Assembly (NCBI RefSeq): GCF_900141845.1
Contig: NZ_FQZB01000004.1
Span: forward strand, 62,001 to 126,000
Source of the DNA: Clostridium cavendishii DSM 21758
GTDB lineage: Bacteria; Bacillota; Clostridia; Clostridiales; Clostridiaceae
Direction: 5' to 3'
Length of the DNA stretch: 64,000 nucleotides
Shown: positions 18,771-27,352 of the stretch, in pieces
How positions within the stretch are numbered: the stretch's first letter is position 1
Layout: the number at the start of each line of letters is the position of its first letter
Position numbers and translations under genes: made by a program
Notes under the pieces: generated by a model
Databases searched by the model: none
Seen by the model: the letters and a program-made list of their open reading frames with translations, nothing else
Told to the model about the DNA's origin: nothing

Positions 18771-18849
18771 CTGTTAGTTTAATTTATATTTATATGCAAC
18801 CATATATTTTGTTAATTACTTTTTATAAATATATTTATAGTTACAGATT

Positions 18850-19749
18850 CTAATTCAAACTAAATTCTCTTACTATCTCTAATATCCTTAATTGTTTTTC
18901 CTTAGATAATCCTTGAACAATATTATTAATTTCTTTACTAATATCTAAGTCAGCTTGATTTTGCTTTTTATTATCTTTAGCTTTATTTAAACTATCAACA
19001 ATTACAATATTATCTTGTTTGTTATTAGTAACTTTTATTATTTCTTTCTTTACATCATCATTACTTACATATAAAATATTTTTTGCTAGCCATTTATCAA
19101 CTACTTTATCAGAAGTTATTGATAATTTCTCCTTACATTTTTCATCTGCAAGTTCATTAAATAACTCTCCTGTATGACTATCAACCTTAACAAATATCAC
19201 TTCAATTCCTAAATTTATTAATTCATTCATTTTATTATAGTATTTAACTGATGATTCTTCCCTTCTTTCCCAAAAGCCTGTAGCATGATGAGCTATTCCT
19301 TCATAGTCATGAAATATAACAACTTTTTTATCTTCTTTACTTAGGGCATATTCTACACCCTTAACTGCTGCTTCTAATTCACCTGCTATTTGTCTTATAT
19401 TACTTTGAGACGAATCTTCTGATGCTGAACTATCAATGTATTCAACCACATTGTCTCTAACAGCTACTAATCCGTATGCATATCTCTTTGTACTTATATC
19501 ATAACTTCCATCAACATATATATGAAGACAATCATTTGGATACTCATCTACTCCCTTCTTTAGTAACTTACTTCCTTCTTCTAAAAATTGCTTAGCTGCA
19601 CTCATATCTTCAAAACTTTTATACTTTGCTCCTTTTACACCCTTTACATATTTTAAACATTCTGCCCAAGTATAAACGATTTTATTTTCGATTTTCTCAT
19701 TCTTTTCAGAATTAAACCCTTCCTTTATGGCATAAACTTTCTTTCCCAT
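18850..19749 (-). CDS. Ribonuclease H with N-terminal viroplasmin domain
   Basis: A 299-residue protein. The N-terminal 'KKVYAIKEGFNSEK...VYTWAECLKYVKGVKGAKYKSF' is the caulimovirus viroplasmin/hybrid-binding domain (about 3-55). An RNase HI domain follows (about 74-210) with the full catalytic set D80 (YVDGSYD), E124 (GELEA), D148 (HDYEG) and D202 (NELAD). It would remove RNA from RNA-DNA hybrids. The C-terminal 90 residues are a poorly conserved, charged extension beyond normal RNase HI length, ending in a helical segment. ATG at 19749. Confidence 0.9.
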   Translation of the reverse strand: MGKKVYAIKEGFNSEKNEKIENKIVYTWAECLKYVKGVKGAKYKSFEDMSAAKQFLEEGSKLLKKGVDEYPNDCLHIYVDGSYDISTKRYAYGLVAVRDNVVEYIDSSASEDSSQSNIRQIAGELEAAVKGVEYALSKEDKKVVIFHDYEGIAHHATGFWERREESSVKYYNKMNELINLGIEVIFVKVDSHTGELFNELADEKCKEKLSITSDKVVDKWLAKNILYVSNDDVKKEIIKVTNNKQDNIVIVDSLNKAKDNKKQNQADLDISKEINNIVQGLSKEKQLRILEIVREFSLN

Positions 19750-19895
19750 AATATGCTCCTTATTCTACTCTAATTGTATGTGAAGTCTTATAATGACTTC
19801 ATATCTATATAAGTATTAATATTTATATATTATACTCTATAATTAAATTTTTAATTTTTTATTTATAATCTAGGCTCGCTAAAATCGATTTGCAA

Positions 19896-20891
19896 TTATG
19901 CCGTAACCATTTCATCTATAAAATTATAAACTTTATCTACATTTTTTGCTCCTGTAAATCTTGTTAAATAATCTACCATATATTTTAAAACTACAACAAA
20001 ATGATTTTTACCTTGCCAGTTTTCTAATATGACTTCCATAGGTACATCTTCTATTATTCTATTTAAAGCAAAAAATATTACGGATAAATCATCAATTGAG
20101 CCTATAAATGGAATTTTATCTGGAATAATATCAAAAGGCATAATAGTATAGCCTAAAGAAGCTGCTAGTATTGTTTTTGTTTTTTTATTTACCCTTTTAT
20201 CTTTAAATAATCTACATATTAAAGCAATTATATCAGGAACTAAGAATAAATAATCAGAATAATTTTTAATCTTTTCTGGCATTTTTTCCTTTATAAATTC
20301 TCTTCCACCTGAATAATTATCCTTAACTTTTTCTACTTCCATAGCTTCAATCACTAAATCTTCATTTTTTAAATCACTGTTTTCCTCTTCTATAACTTCC
20401 TGTACATTTTCTTCTAATACACTTGTTATTTCTTCATTGATTTTATTTAAATAGAAATTTATATCTGAGAAATTTACCTTTATATTCTCTTGTTCAATAT
20501 ATAAATTATTTAAATTAAAATTTATAAATGGAAGAGTGCCTAATATTTTATTTAAATTTACTATTATAATCTCTTTTTCTACAGATATTCCATATTCTTT
20601 AAAATTATTAACTACCTTTTTCAACACTATATTTTTTATTTTTTTAAATATTCCAAGCTTAAATATTTTAACTTTATTTAAACTTAAATATATATTATTT
20701 TCTATTATTTTAATTATACTTACATTTAATTTAAATTTAAATTTTATAATTTTTTTAAAATTACCTTCAATTTCTATTTCTTCTTTTATATTAACTTCTT
20801 TTAAATTTAAACCATCTACTTTAACAAAATCATTAATTATACTTAATATATCTTGTCCACTTAAAACAGCTTCTACATTTGAAACTCTCAC
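19896..20891 (-). CDS. DUF1232 (YkvA-like) protein with long N-terminal extension
   Basis: A 331-residue protein starting at GTG behind AGGAGGGG. Residues about 1-190 are a lysine/isoleucine/asparagine-rich region with amphipathic, DUF2993-like or beta-type character. A DUF1232 domain follows at about 215-275, marked by 'GYTIMPFDIIPDKIPFIGSIDDLSVI'. DUF1232 proteins are small membrane-associated proteins without a known function. The N-terminal part may be a lipid- or surface-interacting domain; this is inference. Confidence 0.78.
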   Translation of the reverse strand: MRVSNVEAVLSGQDILSIINDFVKVDGLNLKEVNIKEEIEIEGNFKKIIKFKFKLNVSIIKIIENNIYLSLNKVKIFKLGIFKKIKNIVLKKVVNNFKEYGISVEKEIIIVNLNKILGTLPFINFNLNNLYIEQENIKVNFSDINFYLNKINEEITSVLEENVQEVIEEENSDLKNEDLVIEAMEVEKVKDNYSGGREFIKEKMPEKIKNYSDYLFLVPDIIALICRLFKDKRVNKKTKTILAASLGYTIMPFDIIPDKIPFIGSIDDLSVIFFALNRIIEDVPMEVILENWQGKNHFVVVLKYMVDYLTRFTGAKNVDKVYNFIDEMVTA

Positions 20892-21118
20892 GGTTTACCC
20901 CTCCTAATTATTAAAGTCTATTTTTCCCTTTAAAGTATAACTCATTTACCATATTTTTAAAAGTCATTTTCTCCATAACTTACATTGGTAAAACATATGC
21001 TTTTTATTCGACAAATTTTTAAAAGAATATATAATATAAATTGTTATGATTATAAAAATTATTTTTAAATTTTAAAATTTAAAAATTCAATTAGTTTATA
21101 AAGTTTGAGGAGGTATTT

Positions 21119-22867
21119 ATGAATAACATTAAAAAGAAAATCTTTTTAATTCCAACAATAATTGGTGCTTTATCCCTATCCTCTCTTGTATATATGAATT
21201 ATACTGAAAGTCATATTTCAAAAATAGACTATCCTACATTTCTAAAAAATTCTACAGATGGAAATATATCTAAAGTTGTATTTAATGCAGATAATACACT
21301 AAGTGTTACCTTAAAGGATGGTAGTAAATATATAAGTGAGAATCCTAACTCCCCTACTTTTAAAGAAGAGTTGTTAAAAAAAGGGGTCGATGCTACTGAA
21401 AACCCTACTAAACCTTTATCTAAAACTATTCCTGCAGGACTTTTAACTGCCTCTGTTTTAGCATTTATTTTTTTAGCATTTTCAAAAGGTAAAGTAGGTG
21501 CTAAGAGTATGTCATCTTTAGATGCTATTGATTTTAGTCAATCTGCTAAACTAGATTTTACTGGCGTGGCTGGTAATGAAGAAGCAAAGGAAAGTGTTAA
21601 GGATATTGTTGATTTTCTTAAAAACCCTGAAAAATATGAAAAATATGGTGCAAGGATGCCTAAAGGTATTATTCTCTATGGTGAACCTGGAACTGGTAAA
21701 ACTTTAATGGCTAAAGCTGTAGCTGGTGAAGCAAAAGTTCCTTTCTATGCTATAAGTGGTTCTGATTTTGTTCAAATGTATGTTGGTGTTGGCGCAGCTA
21801 GAGTTAGAAGTTTATTCAAAAAAGCTAAAGCTAAAGGAAAAGCTGTTATATTTATAGATGAAATTGATGCTATTGGTAAGAAAAGAAGCTCTGGCAATAA
21901 TTCAGGTGGCTCTGATGAAAGAGACCAAACTTTAAATGCATTACTTACAGAAATGTCTGGATTTGCAGAAAAAGAAGGTATTGTAGTTATGGCAGCTACC
22001 AATAGACTTGATACTTTAGATTCTGCTCTTTTAAGACCAGGTAGATTTGATAGACATATAGAAATTACTCTTCCTGATGTTAATGCTAGAGAAAAAATTC
22101 TTTCTCTTTATTTTAAAAACAAACCACATAAGGATATAGATATAAAAGAACTTGCTCAAAAAACCACCTACTTTTCAGGTGCTAAATTAGAAAGCCTTGT
22201 AAATGAAGCTGCTATACTAGCTGCTAAAGATAATTCTGAATATATTTTAAACAACCATTTAGAAGAAGCTTATTCTATAGTTATTGCAGGTCATGAAAAA
22301 ACTGAAAGATCTCATATAAAAGATAAAGATAGAGAAATAACTGCCTATCACGAATCTGGACATGCTATGATTTCTATGCTATTAATGCCAGAAGACACTG
22401 TATCTAAAGTAACTATAATTCCAACTACAAAAGGTGCAGGTGGTTATACACTAACAATTCCAGAAGATAAATCCTACCAAAGTTATGATTACTTAAGAAA
22501 GAGAGTAATGGTATTTTTAGGTGGTCGTGCTACTGAAGAAATAATCTTTGGAGTGAAAAATATAACTACTGGTGCTTATAATGATTTAATGCAATGCACA
22601 AATATAATAAAAAATATGGTAACTGAATATGGTATGGGCGAAAGTCTTGGTCTTTTAAAATTATCTGACCTTGGCAATTTAGGTTCTTCTTATGGAAATC
22701 AGGTTGTAGAAGAATGTAAAAAAATTCTTGATGAGCTTTATGACGAAACTAAAAACCTTCTTAATGAAAATATTGAAGTATTACATTCTATGTCCAAGCA
22801 TCTATTAGAAAAAGAAGTTCTTCACAAAACTGATTTAGAAAACTATAATTTACAACTTAATAATTAA
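21119..22867 (+). CDS. ftsH: ATP-dependent zinc metalloprotease FtsH (short form)
   Basis: A 582-residue membrane AAA+ protease: membrane segments at about 8-27 and 104-122 around a short extracytoplasmic domain; Walker A GEPGTGKT (188-195), Walker B VIFIDEID (243-250), SRH 'ATNRLDTLDSALLRPGRFDR'; then peptidase motif HESGH (411-415) with a distal Asp in 'TTGAYND'. The usual pore loop M-F-V-G-V-G reads MYVGVG and Walker A has GEP where GPP is usual. Shorter than the about 650-residue housekeeping FtsH, so probably the second clostridial paralogue. Single gene, closed by a terminator. Confidence 0.93.
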   Translation: MNNIKKKIFLIPTIIGALSLSSLVYMNYTESHISKIDYPTFLKNSTDGNISKVVFNADNTLSVTLKDGSKYISENPNSPTFKEELLKKGVDATENPTKPLSKTIPAGLLTASVLAFIFLAFSKGKVGAKSMSSLDAIDFSQSAKLDFTGVAGNEEAKESVKDIVDFLKNPEKYEKYGARMPKGIILYGEPGTGKTLMAKAVAGEAKVPFYAISGSDFVQMYVGVGAARVRSLFKKAKAKGKAVIFIDEIDAIGKKRSSGNNSGGSDERDQTLNALLTEMSGFAEKEGIVVMAATNRLDTLDSALLRPGRFDRHIEITLPDVNAREKILSLYFKNKPHKDIDIKELAQKTTYFSGAKLESLVNEAAILAAKDNSEYILNNHLEEAYSIVIAGHEKTERSHIKDKDREITAYHESGHAMISMLLMPEDTVSKVTIIPTTKGAGGYTLTIPEDKSYQSYDYLRKRVMVFLGGRATEEIIFGVKNITTGAYNDLMQCTNIIKNMVTEYGMGESLGLLKLSDLGNLGSSYGNQVVEECKKILDELYDETKNLLNENIEVLHSMSKHLLEKEVLHKTDLENYNLQLNN

Positions 22868-22875
22868 TAAACATT

Positions 22876-22925
22876 TAATAGCTTAATTTTAACCTGTAAT
22901 ATGGTAAAATTAAGCTATTATTTTT
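22876..22925 (+). terminator. Terminator after ftsH
   Basis: ATAGCTTAATTTTA (22878-22891) pairs with TAAAATTAAGCTAT (22905-22918), followed by TATTTTT. Confidence 0.85.
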
Positions 22926-23118
22926 AAGCTCAAATAGCTAAATCTTAAATTAAAGTCAAAATCATAATTCTATTTTTCAAACTTACCTAGTTGATAAATT
23001 TAGTTATTTGAAGTTAAGTAAAAATCTAAATTTTCGATTTTTATATTACAATTTACTTTGTAAAAGTACTAATACAAATATAAACAGAAGGTTTATTTAA
23101 AAGTTTTAAAAAATAAAA

Positions 23119-23144
23119 TGAACCTTTTACTTTTAGCATCGTAG
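23119..23144 (+). promoter_or_regulatory. Probable ECF-type promoter of the sigma operon
   Basis: TGAACC (23119-23124), 15 bases, then CGTAG (23140-23144) resemble the GAAC / CGT elements of promoters read by ECF sigma factors. An inverted repeat AAGGTTTATTT / AAATGAACCTT (about 23087-23127) covers the -35. Autoregulation of the sigma gene just downstream is the natural reading, by inference. Confidence 0.5.
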
Positions 23145-23168
23145 TAAATAGTGAAAGGGGGCAAAACT

Positions 23169-23738
23169 TTGGATGATCAATTTATCTGGCAGATATGGGA
23201 TAAAGATAAAAATAAGGCTTTAGAGCTCTTTATAGTAAAATATAAAACATCTCTATATAAGCTTTGTTTTAACTTAACTCGGAATCAAACCAATGCTGAA
23301 GATTTATTCCAAGATACCTTTATAAAGGCCTTTAGGTATATGGATAAATTTGATAGAACTAGAGATTTTGAGCCTTGGCTTTTTACTATAGCTATAAATT
23401 TATATAAAGATAGTTATAGAAAAATAAAAAAATACTTTGCAAAGTTTATTGATTTTAAAGATGATACTGAAAAAAATCTTCTTATAGAGAATATACCTAG
23501 CGATTTATATTTACCAGAACAAGAAATGGAAAAAAATGAAATTAAAAAATTGTTGCAAAAATCTATTAATAAATTGAAAGACGATTATAAGATTATAATT
23601 ATCTTATTTTACTATAATAATTTAAAGCAAAAAGATATAGCTTTAATTTTGAATATACCTGAAGGAACAGTAAAATCTAGATTGAACACAGCAAAAAAAA
23701 TTCTTAAGAAATATATGGAGGAGGCTAATTATGACTGA
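23169..23738 (+). CDS. RNA polymerase ECF sigma factor
   Basis: A 189-residue sigma-70 family protein of ECF type: region 2 at about 15-85 ('AEDLFQDTFIKAFRYMDKFDR', 'PWLFTIAINLYKDSYRK') and region 4 at about 125-185 ('LKQKDIALILNIPEGTVKSRL'). TTG at 23169 is preferred because AAAGGGGG (23154-23161) lies seven bases before it; the upstream GTG overlaps that site. It overlaps the next gene by eight bases, the usual sigma/anti-sigma arrangement. Confidence 0.92.
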   Translation: MDDQFIWQIWDKDKNKALELFIVKYKTSLYKLCFNLTRNQTNAEDLFQDTFIKAFRYMDKFDRTRDFEPWLFTIAINLYKDSYRKIKKYFAKFIDFKDDTEKNLLIENIPSDLYLPEQEMEKNEIKKLLQKSINKLKDDYKIIIILFYYNNLKQKDIALILNIPEGTVKSRLNTAKKILKKYMEEANYD

Positions 23739-24054
23739 TAAAGAACTAGATAATCTACTTTTTGAATTAGGTAATTACGAAACAGTTGAGCCAGTTAATT
23801 TAGTTCAAAAAACTACTGAGAAGATACAAAATAAAAACTTAATTTATTTAATAATTTTAGCAATGTTTTTAAATCTTACAGGCTTATTTTCGTTAATTAT
23901 TCTTATTTATATTAAATATAGCTTCACTGGAATTATAGCTGTGTATATTACATTTAGTTTTCTTCAAAGCTTAACTATTATTCCTATAATAGCTTTAAAA
24001 GATAATCTGAAAAATTTAAATAAAATAAATTTAAATACAATATTAAATCATTAA
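23731..24054 (+). CDS. Putative anti-sigma membrane protein
   Basis: A 107-residue protein: cytoplasmic N-terminus of about 35 residues (MTDKELDNLLFELGNY...), then two or three membrane segments (about 38-60 and 67-92). No zinc (HxxxCxxC) motif is present. The overlap with the ECF sigma gene suggests it holds the sigma factor at the membrane, but the sequence shows only position and topology. Ribosome site GGAGGAGG. Confidence 0.65.
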   Translation: MTDKELDNLLFELGNYETVEPVNLVQKTTEKIQNKNLIYLIILAMFLNLTGLFSLIILIYIKYSFTGIIAVYITFSFLQSLTIIPIIALKDNLKNLNKINLNTILNH

Positions 24055-24069
24055 AAGGAGTGTATTAAA

Positions 24070-24516
24070 ATGAGTATTTGGAAAAAAATATTTTTTATAA
24101 TTTTGAGTATAATTTCTATATTTTTTATAGGCATATCTTCGTTAGTAATAATAAATTGTACTAAGGCTGATATTATTCCAGTATGTATAATGGGCTTAGT
24201 TGTTTTAATTGTTATATTAATTATTTATTTAATAGGTAGATTTGTTTTCACTGATGCAAAAAAAAGAGGTATGGATCCTTGGCTTTGGACTACAATTGCA
24301 ATCTTTATTCCAAACCTTTTAGGTTTAATTCTTTATTTAATAATAAGAACATCTTATACAAAAGAAGTATGCTTAAACTGTGGTAAAGCAGTAAATGAAG
24401 ATTTTTTAAATTGTCCTTATTGTGGTTATAAATTAAAAAATGATTGTCCTTCCTGTAATTCACCAATTTCTCCAACTTGGAACGTTTGTCCTAAGTGTGG
24501 TAAAAAACTAAAGTAA
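24070..24516 (+). CDS. Membrane protein with PLD-N-like segment and double zinc ribbon
   Basis: A 148-residue protein with two N-terminal membrane segments (about 8-28, 37-57), a third in 'GMDPWLWTTIAIFIPNLLGLILYLIIR', which matches the phospholipase D-nuclease N-terminal pattern, and a C-terminal double zinc ribbon with four CxxC knuckles (CLNCG, CPYCG, CPSCN, CPKCG). It follows the sigma/anti-sigma pair by 15 bases with its own AAAAGGAG and is probably co-transcribed. Role unknown; a membrane adaptor in the ECF pathway is possible. Confidence 0.75.
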   Translation: MSIWKKIFFIILSIISIFFIGISSLVIINCTKADIIPVCIMGLVVLIVILIIYLIGRFVFTDAKKRGMDPWLWTTIAIFIPNLLGLILYLIIRTSYTKEVCLNCGKAVNEDFLNCPYCGYKLKNDCPSCNSPISPTWNVCPKCGKKLK

Positions 24517-24524
24517 TCTTTCAA

Positions 24525-24632
24525 ATGAACATCTTAATAGATGATATAGTTTGCAAATTCATATTATTTCTGATTATATTTTTTATTTGGTCAATTATAG
24601 GTATTATAAAAACAATTGAAAATAAATATTGA
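24525..24632 (+). CDS. Possible 35-residue membrane peptide
   Basis: The frame from ATG 24525 encodes MNILIDDIVCKF followed by a hydrophobic helix (ILFLIIFFIWSIIGII) and a short charged tail. It directly follows the zinc-ribbon gene. No good ribosome site is visible, which lowers confidence; it might be translated by coupling from the upstream gene. Confidence 0.35.
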   Translation: MNILIDDIVCKFILFLIIFFIWSIIGIIKTIENKY

Positions 24633-24671
24633 AAAAGTAATCGAATATAAATCCTTAAACATCCAAAATGT

Positions 24672-24706
24672 AAAAAACTATGTGGAAAATTTCCACATAG
24701 TTTTTT
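24672..24706. terminator. Bidirectional terminator between convergent genes
   Basis: AAAAAACTATGTGGAAA and TTTCCACATAGTTTTTT form a perfect 17-bp stem that serves the ECF operon (+) and the small gene at 24722 (-). Confidence 0.9.
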
Positions 24707-24721
24707 ATTCCGATTATATTT

Positions 24722-24877
24722 TTAGAAGCCTTTTTTCTTAGCTTCTATTCCACTTTCATTTATTCCAGGCTCTTCAACAGACGTATTTAATTTATTCTTA
24801 GCCCATTGATTTTGAGTTTTAGTTGAATTTTTCAAAGAAGTTTCTTTTCTATATTGCCTTTCATTCTCGTATCTCAT
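24722..24877 (-). CDS. Small hydrophilic protein, 51 residues
   Basis: ATG at 24877 lies behind the strong AAGGAGGATAAAGTT and opens a 51-residue frame: MRYENERQYRKETSL at the start and ESGIEAKKKGF at the end. The protein is polar, rich in Lys, Asn and Glu, with no Cys. The stop is followed at once by the bidirectional terminator. It looks like one of the short structural or spore-associated proteins of clostridia, but I do not recognise a family. Confidence 0.65.
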   Translation of the reverse strand: MRYENERQYRKETSLKNSTKTQNQWAKNKLNTSVEEPGINESGIEAKKKGF

Positions 24878-25026
24878 AACTTTATCCTCCTTAGTTTTAA
24901 ATATATCAAATGTAGTTTATCCAAAACTATTTTTTTAACACATTATAAAGTTATAAATCCATAAAATTATTAAAGCTATTCTATTATTTATTTAAAATTT
25001 GCTTTTTATTCTTTTATTTTTTAATT

Positions 25027-26022
25027 TTAATTACTTGCACTTGAAGCAGCAGCACTTGCAGCTATACAAGCCATCATTGCAGCTTGTTCTTGTGCTATAA
25101 GTATTGCATTTATACTATTTGCTAAAGTGATTTCTAAAACCTCATCCTTAATAGCGTCTACATAATAAGCTGAAATTAAGTTTAAAACTAATATTATTCT
25201 AATATTTTTATCAAGTGACCAAAATCCATAACCATCTTTTTCGTATATATAATCATAGACTTCTTTTACTTCTTTTAATATTTTACTTGTATCATCTGTT
25301 ATTAAAGTTAGAACTCCTAATGAAGATAAGCCACTATATCTTACTTTACACTTAATATTTTTTAATCCCTCATATAAAGTTATGGCTTTATTTACCTTTT
25401 TATTTGAATCTTCATCACCTAAAGCCAATATATGGGACAATGTTTGTAAATCATTGCTCGCACTAAAAGCTTTATCCTTTAAAATACCATAACATTCTTC
25501 AATCTTATTTGTAGTTTCATTAACATCTAAATCAGTATTAGCTAATACTGCTGCTAAAACATAATCATCACTAGATGTTAACCACCAATGATTCTTCTTC
25601 ATACTTTCATAAAATAAACTCATTCTTTCTATTCTATAAGCAATTTGACTATCATCACTAGCTTCTTTAGCAATTGTATAGGCTGCTAATGGTAAATATT
25701 CTGACCTTTTAAATCCGCTTTCCTTTAACTTTCCATAAATATTTTCTATTTTTTTAAACATATCCTCATAATCCTCTTCAAAGGTTAACAAATTAGCTAT
25801 TATAAACTTATTTGCGCCTCTAAAATAAGAAAATGTACTTGTTTTTTCTTTTATATAATCTACAGTTTTGCGAATTTCATTTGTATTAACAACTTTATTA
25901 TTATTAGCATGTATCATAGCTGCAAAATGCTTTACTAGTCTCTCTTCCCAAATAAAATCGTTTTTTAATCTATGAAAATTTTCCACCATTAAATCAATTT
26001 TTTTCTTTAAAATTTCATCCAT
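25027..26022 (-). CDS. DUF4003 family protein
   Basis: A 331-residue all-alpha cytoplasmic protein matching the DUF4003 pattern ('FSYFRGANKFIIANLLTFEEDYE', 'SSDDYVLAAVLANTDLDV', 'YSGLSSLGVLTLI'), ending in an Ala/Ser-rich helix 'AAMMACIAASAAASSASN'. ATG at 26022 is preferred, nine bases after AAAAGGGG; the ATG at 26031 directly abuts that site. Function of the family is unknown. Confidence 0.8.
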   Translation of the reverse strand: MDEILKKKIDLMVENFHRLKNDFIWEERLVKHFAAMIHANNNKVVNTNEIRKTVDYIKEKTSTFSYFRGANKFIIANLLTFEEDYEDMFKKIENIYGKLKESGFKRSEYLPLAAYTIAKEASDDSQIAYRIERMSLFYESMKKNHWWLTSSDDYVLAAVLANTDLDVNETTNKIEECYGILKDKAFSASNDLQTLSHILALGDEDSNKKVNKAITLYEGLKNIKCKVRYSGLSSLGVLTLITDDTSKILKEVKEVYDYIYEKDGYGFWSLDKNIRIILVLNLISAYYVDAIKDEVLEITLANSINAILIAQEQAAMMACIAASAAASSASN

Positions 26023-26075
26023 ATAGTTCATCCCCTTTTCATATATATTTATATTATATGTTTTTATAATATAAA

Positions 26076-26999
26076 CTACTGTTTCTTAATATTTTCAATT
26101 TCAAATGGAGTTTCTTGATATACATAATAATTAAGCCAATTAAAAAATAATAAATTAGCTGAACTTTTCCAAGTTACCTTTATATCTTTTGATGGATTGT
26201 CCTCTTTGAAATAATTAAAAGGAATTTCTATTGGTAGTCCCTTATTATAATCTCTAAAATATTCTAAGCTTAAAGTTTCCTTATCATATTCTGGATGACC
26301 TGTTATAAAAATTTGTCTGCCATTCTTTGAAAGCACAGCGTAAACACCTGCTTTTTCTGATTCACTTGCTATAAAAAGTTCATGTACTTTTAATATATCC
26401 TCTTTTTTTATTTCTGTATGCCTTGAATGAGGAACATAAAACTCATCATCAAAACCTCTTAATAATGGTAGTTTTTGATCGTTACTATAATGTTCGAAAA
26501 TGCCGAACATTTTTTTATTAAGCTTATACTTTGGTATACCAAAGTGATGATAAAGACCAACTTGAGCTCCCCAACATATATGAAGTGTTGAATATACATT
26601 TTCCTTTGTCCAATTCATAATATCTCTAAGTTCATCCATATATTCAACTTCTTCAAACTCAAGTTCTTCCACTGGTGCTCCAGTTATTATAAAACCATCA
26701 AACTTTTTATTTTTAATTTCATCAAAAGTAGTATAAAAATTAATTAAATGCTCCTCTGAAATATTTTTAGATACATAGCTTTTTGTATGAACTAAAGTTA
26801 TATCAACTTGAAGTGGCGTATTTGACAAAAGTCTAAGAAGTTGTGTTTCTGTTGTTATCTTTGTAGGCATAAGATTTAAAATTCCTATACGTAATGGTCT
26901 TATTTGTTGATTTCTAGCCCTATCTTCATTCATTATAAATATATTTTCGCTACTTAGTACTTTAGCTGCTGGCAAATCATTTGCTATCTTTATCGGCAT
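26076..26999 (-). CDS. metA: Homoserine O-acetyltransferase MetA
   Basis: A 307-residue enzyme activating homoserine in methionine synthesis. The catalytic triad is in place: C142 (HICWGAQ), H235 and E237 (GHPEYD). Residue 111 is Glu (TGAPVEE), the position known to select acetyl-CoA over succinyl-CoA in this family (Gly in the succinyl enzymes), so the product should be O-acetylhomoserine. Full length. Ribosome site AAAAGGGGGGC. No SAM riboswitch or T-box is visible in the 350-base upstream region and no other methionine gene is adjacent. Confidence 0.93.
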   Translation of the reverse strand: MPIKIANDLPAAKVLSSENIFIMNEDRARNQQIRPLRIGILNLMPTKITTETQLLRLLSNTPLQVDITLVHTKSYVSKNISEEHLINFYTTFDEIKNKKFDGFIITGAPVEELEFEEVEYMDELRDIMNWTKENVYSTLHICWGAQVGLYHHFGIPKYKLNKKMFGIFEHYSNDQKLPLLRGFDDEFYVPHSRHTEIKKEDILKVHELFIASESEKAGVYAVLSKNGRQIFITGHPEYDKETLSLEYFRDYNKGLPIEIPFNYFKEDNPSKDIKVTWKSSANLLFFNWLNYYVYQETPFEIENIKKQ

Positions 27000-27352
27000 A
27001 CCTTAGCCCCCCTTTTTTATACTAAAATTTATCTTATTACACCCCAATTTAATGCTTTTTCTATCAACTCTCTGCTTTTCTTCAAAGTAAAAATTACCAG
27101 TTTATACACACCATATTATAGCACAAATTCAATCATTTTACTCAGCATTATATAACTTTTTACAACCTTTACTTTTATTAGTTACAATATATTCAAACCA
27201 TTCATTATACTATATCAAAAGCTCTCATCAAAAAAGCCTAATATACTTTATGATGAAAGCTATACATTAATTTATATCCATGGTTTTATAGCCATTTATA
27301 ACTGTAGGATTCATTTTAGCCACAAAATTCTCTAAAGTATCCTATCTCTTAT
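27000..27352. other. Intergenic region upstream of metA
   Basis: About 350 AT-rich bases on the minus-strand side of metA. A -10-like TATAAT is present on the minus strand near 27113-27118. A hairpin at 27220-27261 probably ends the ParB-like gene transcript. I looked for S-box, T-box and other methionine leader motifs and did not see them. Confidence 0.5.
27220..27261 (-). terminator. Possible terminator after the ParB-like gene
   Basis: AGCTCTCATCA (27220-27230) pairs with TGATGAAAGCT (27251-27261) with one mismatch; followed on the minus strand by TTTTG. Confidence 0.45.

Larger units (their letters stand above)
18329..18849. other. Intergenic region, about 520 bases
   Basis: AT-rich sequence between the hydrolase and the RNase H gene, both on the minus strand. 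Apart from the five-codon frame and the terminator at 18734-18770 I see no gene here. The length suggests a long 5' leader for the hydrolase transcript. Confidence 0.5.

Noticed and set aside
27000..27352. SAM riboswitch or T-box upstream of metA
   Set aside because: No S-box core, no GGTGG-type T-box or antiterminator stem was recognisable; only a promoter and a neighbouring terminator.
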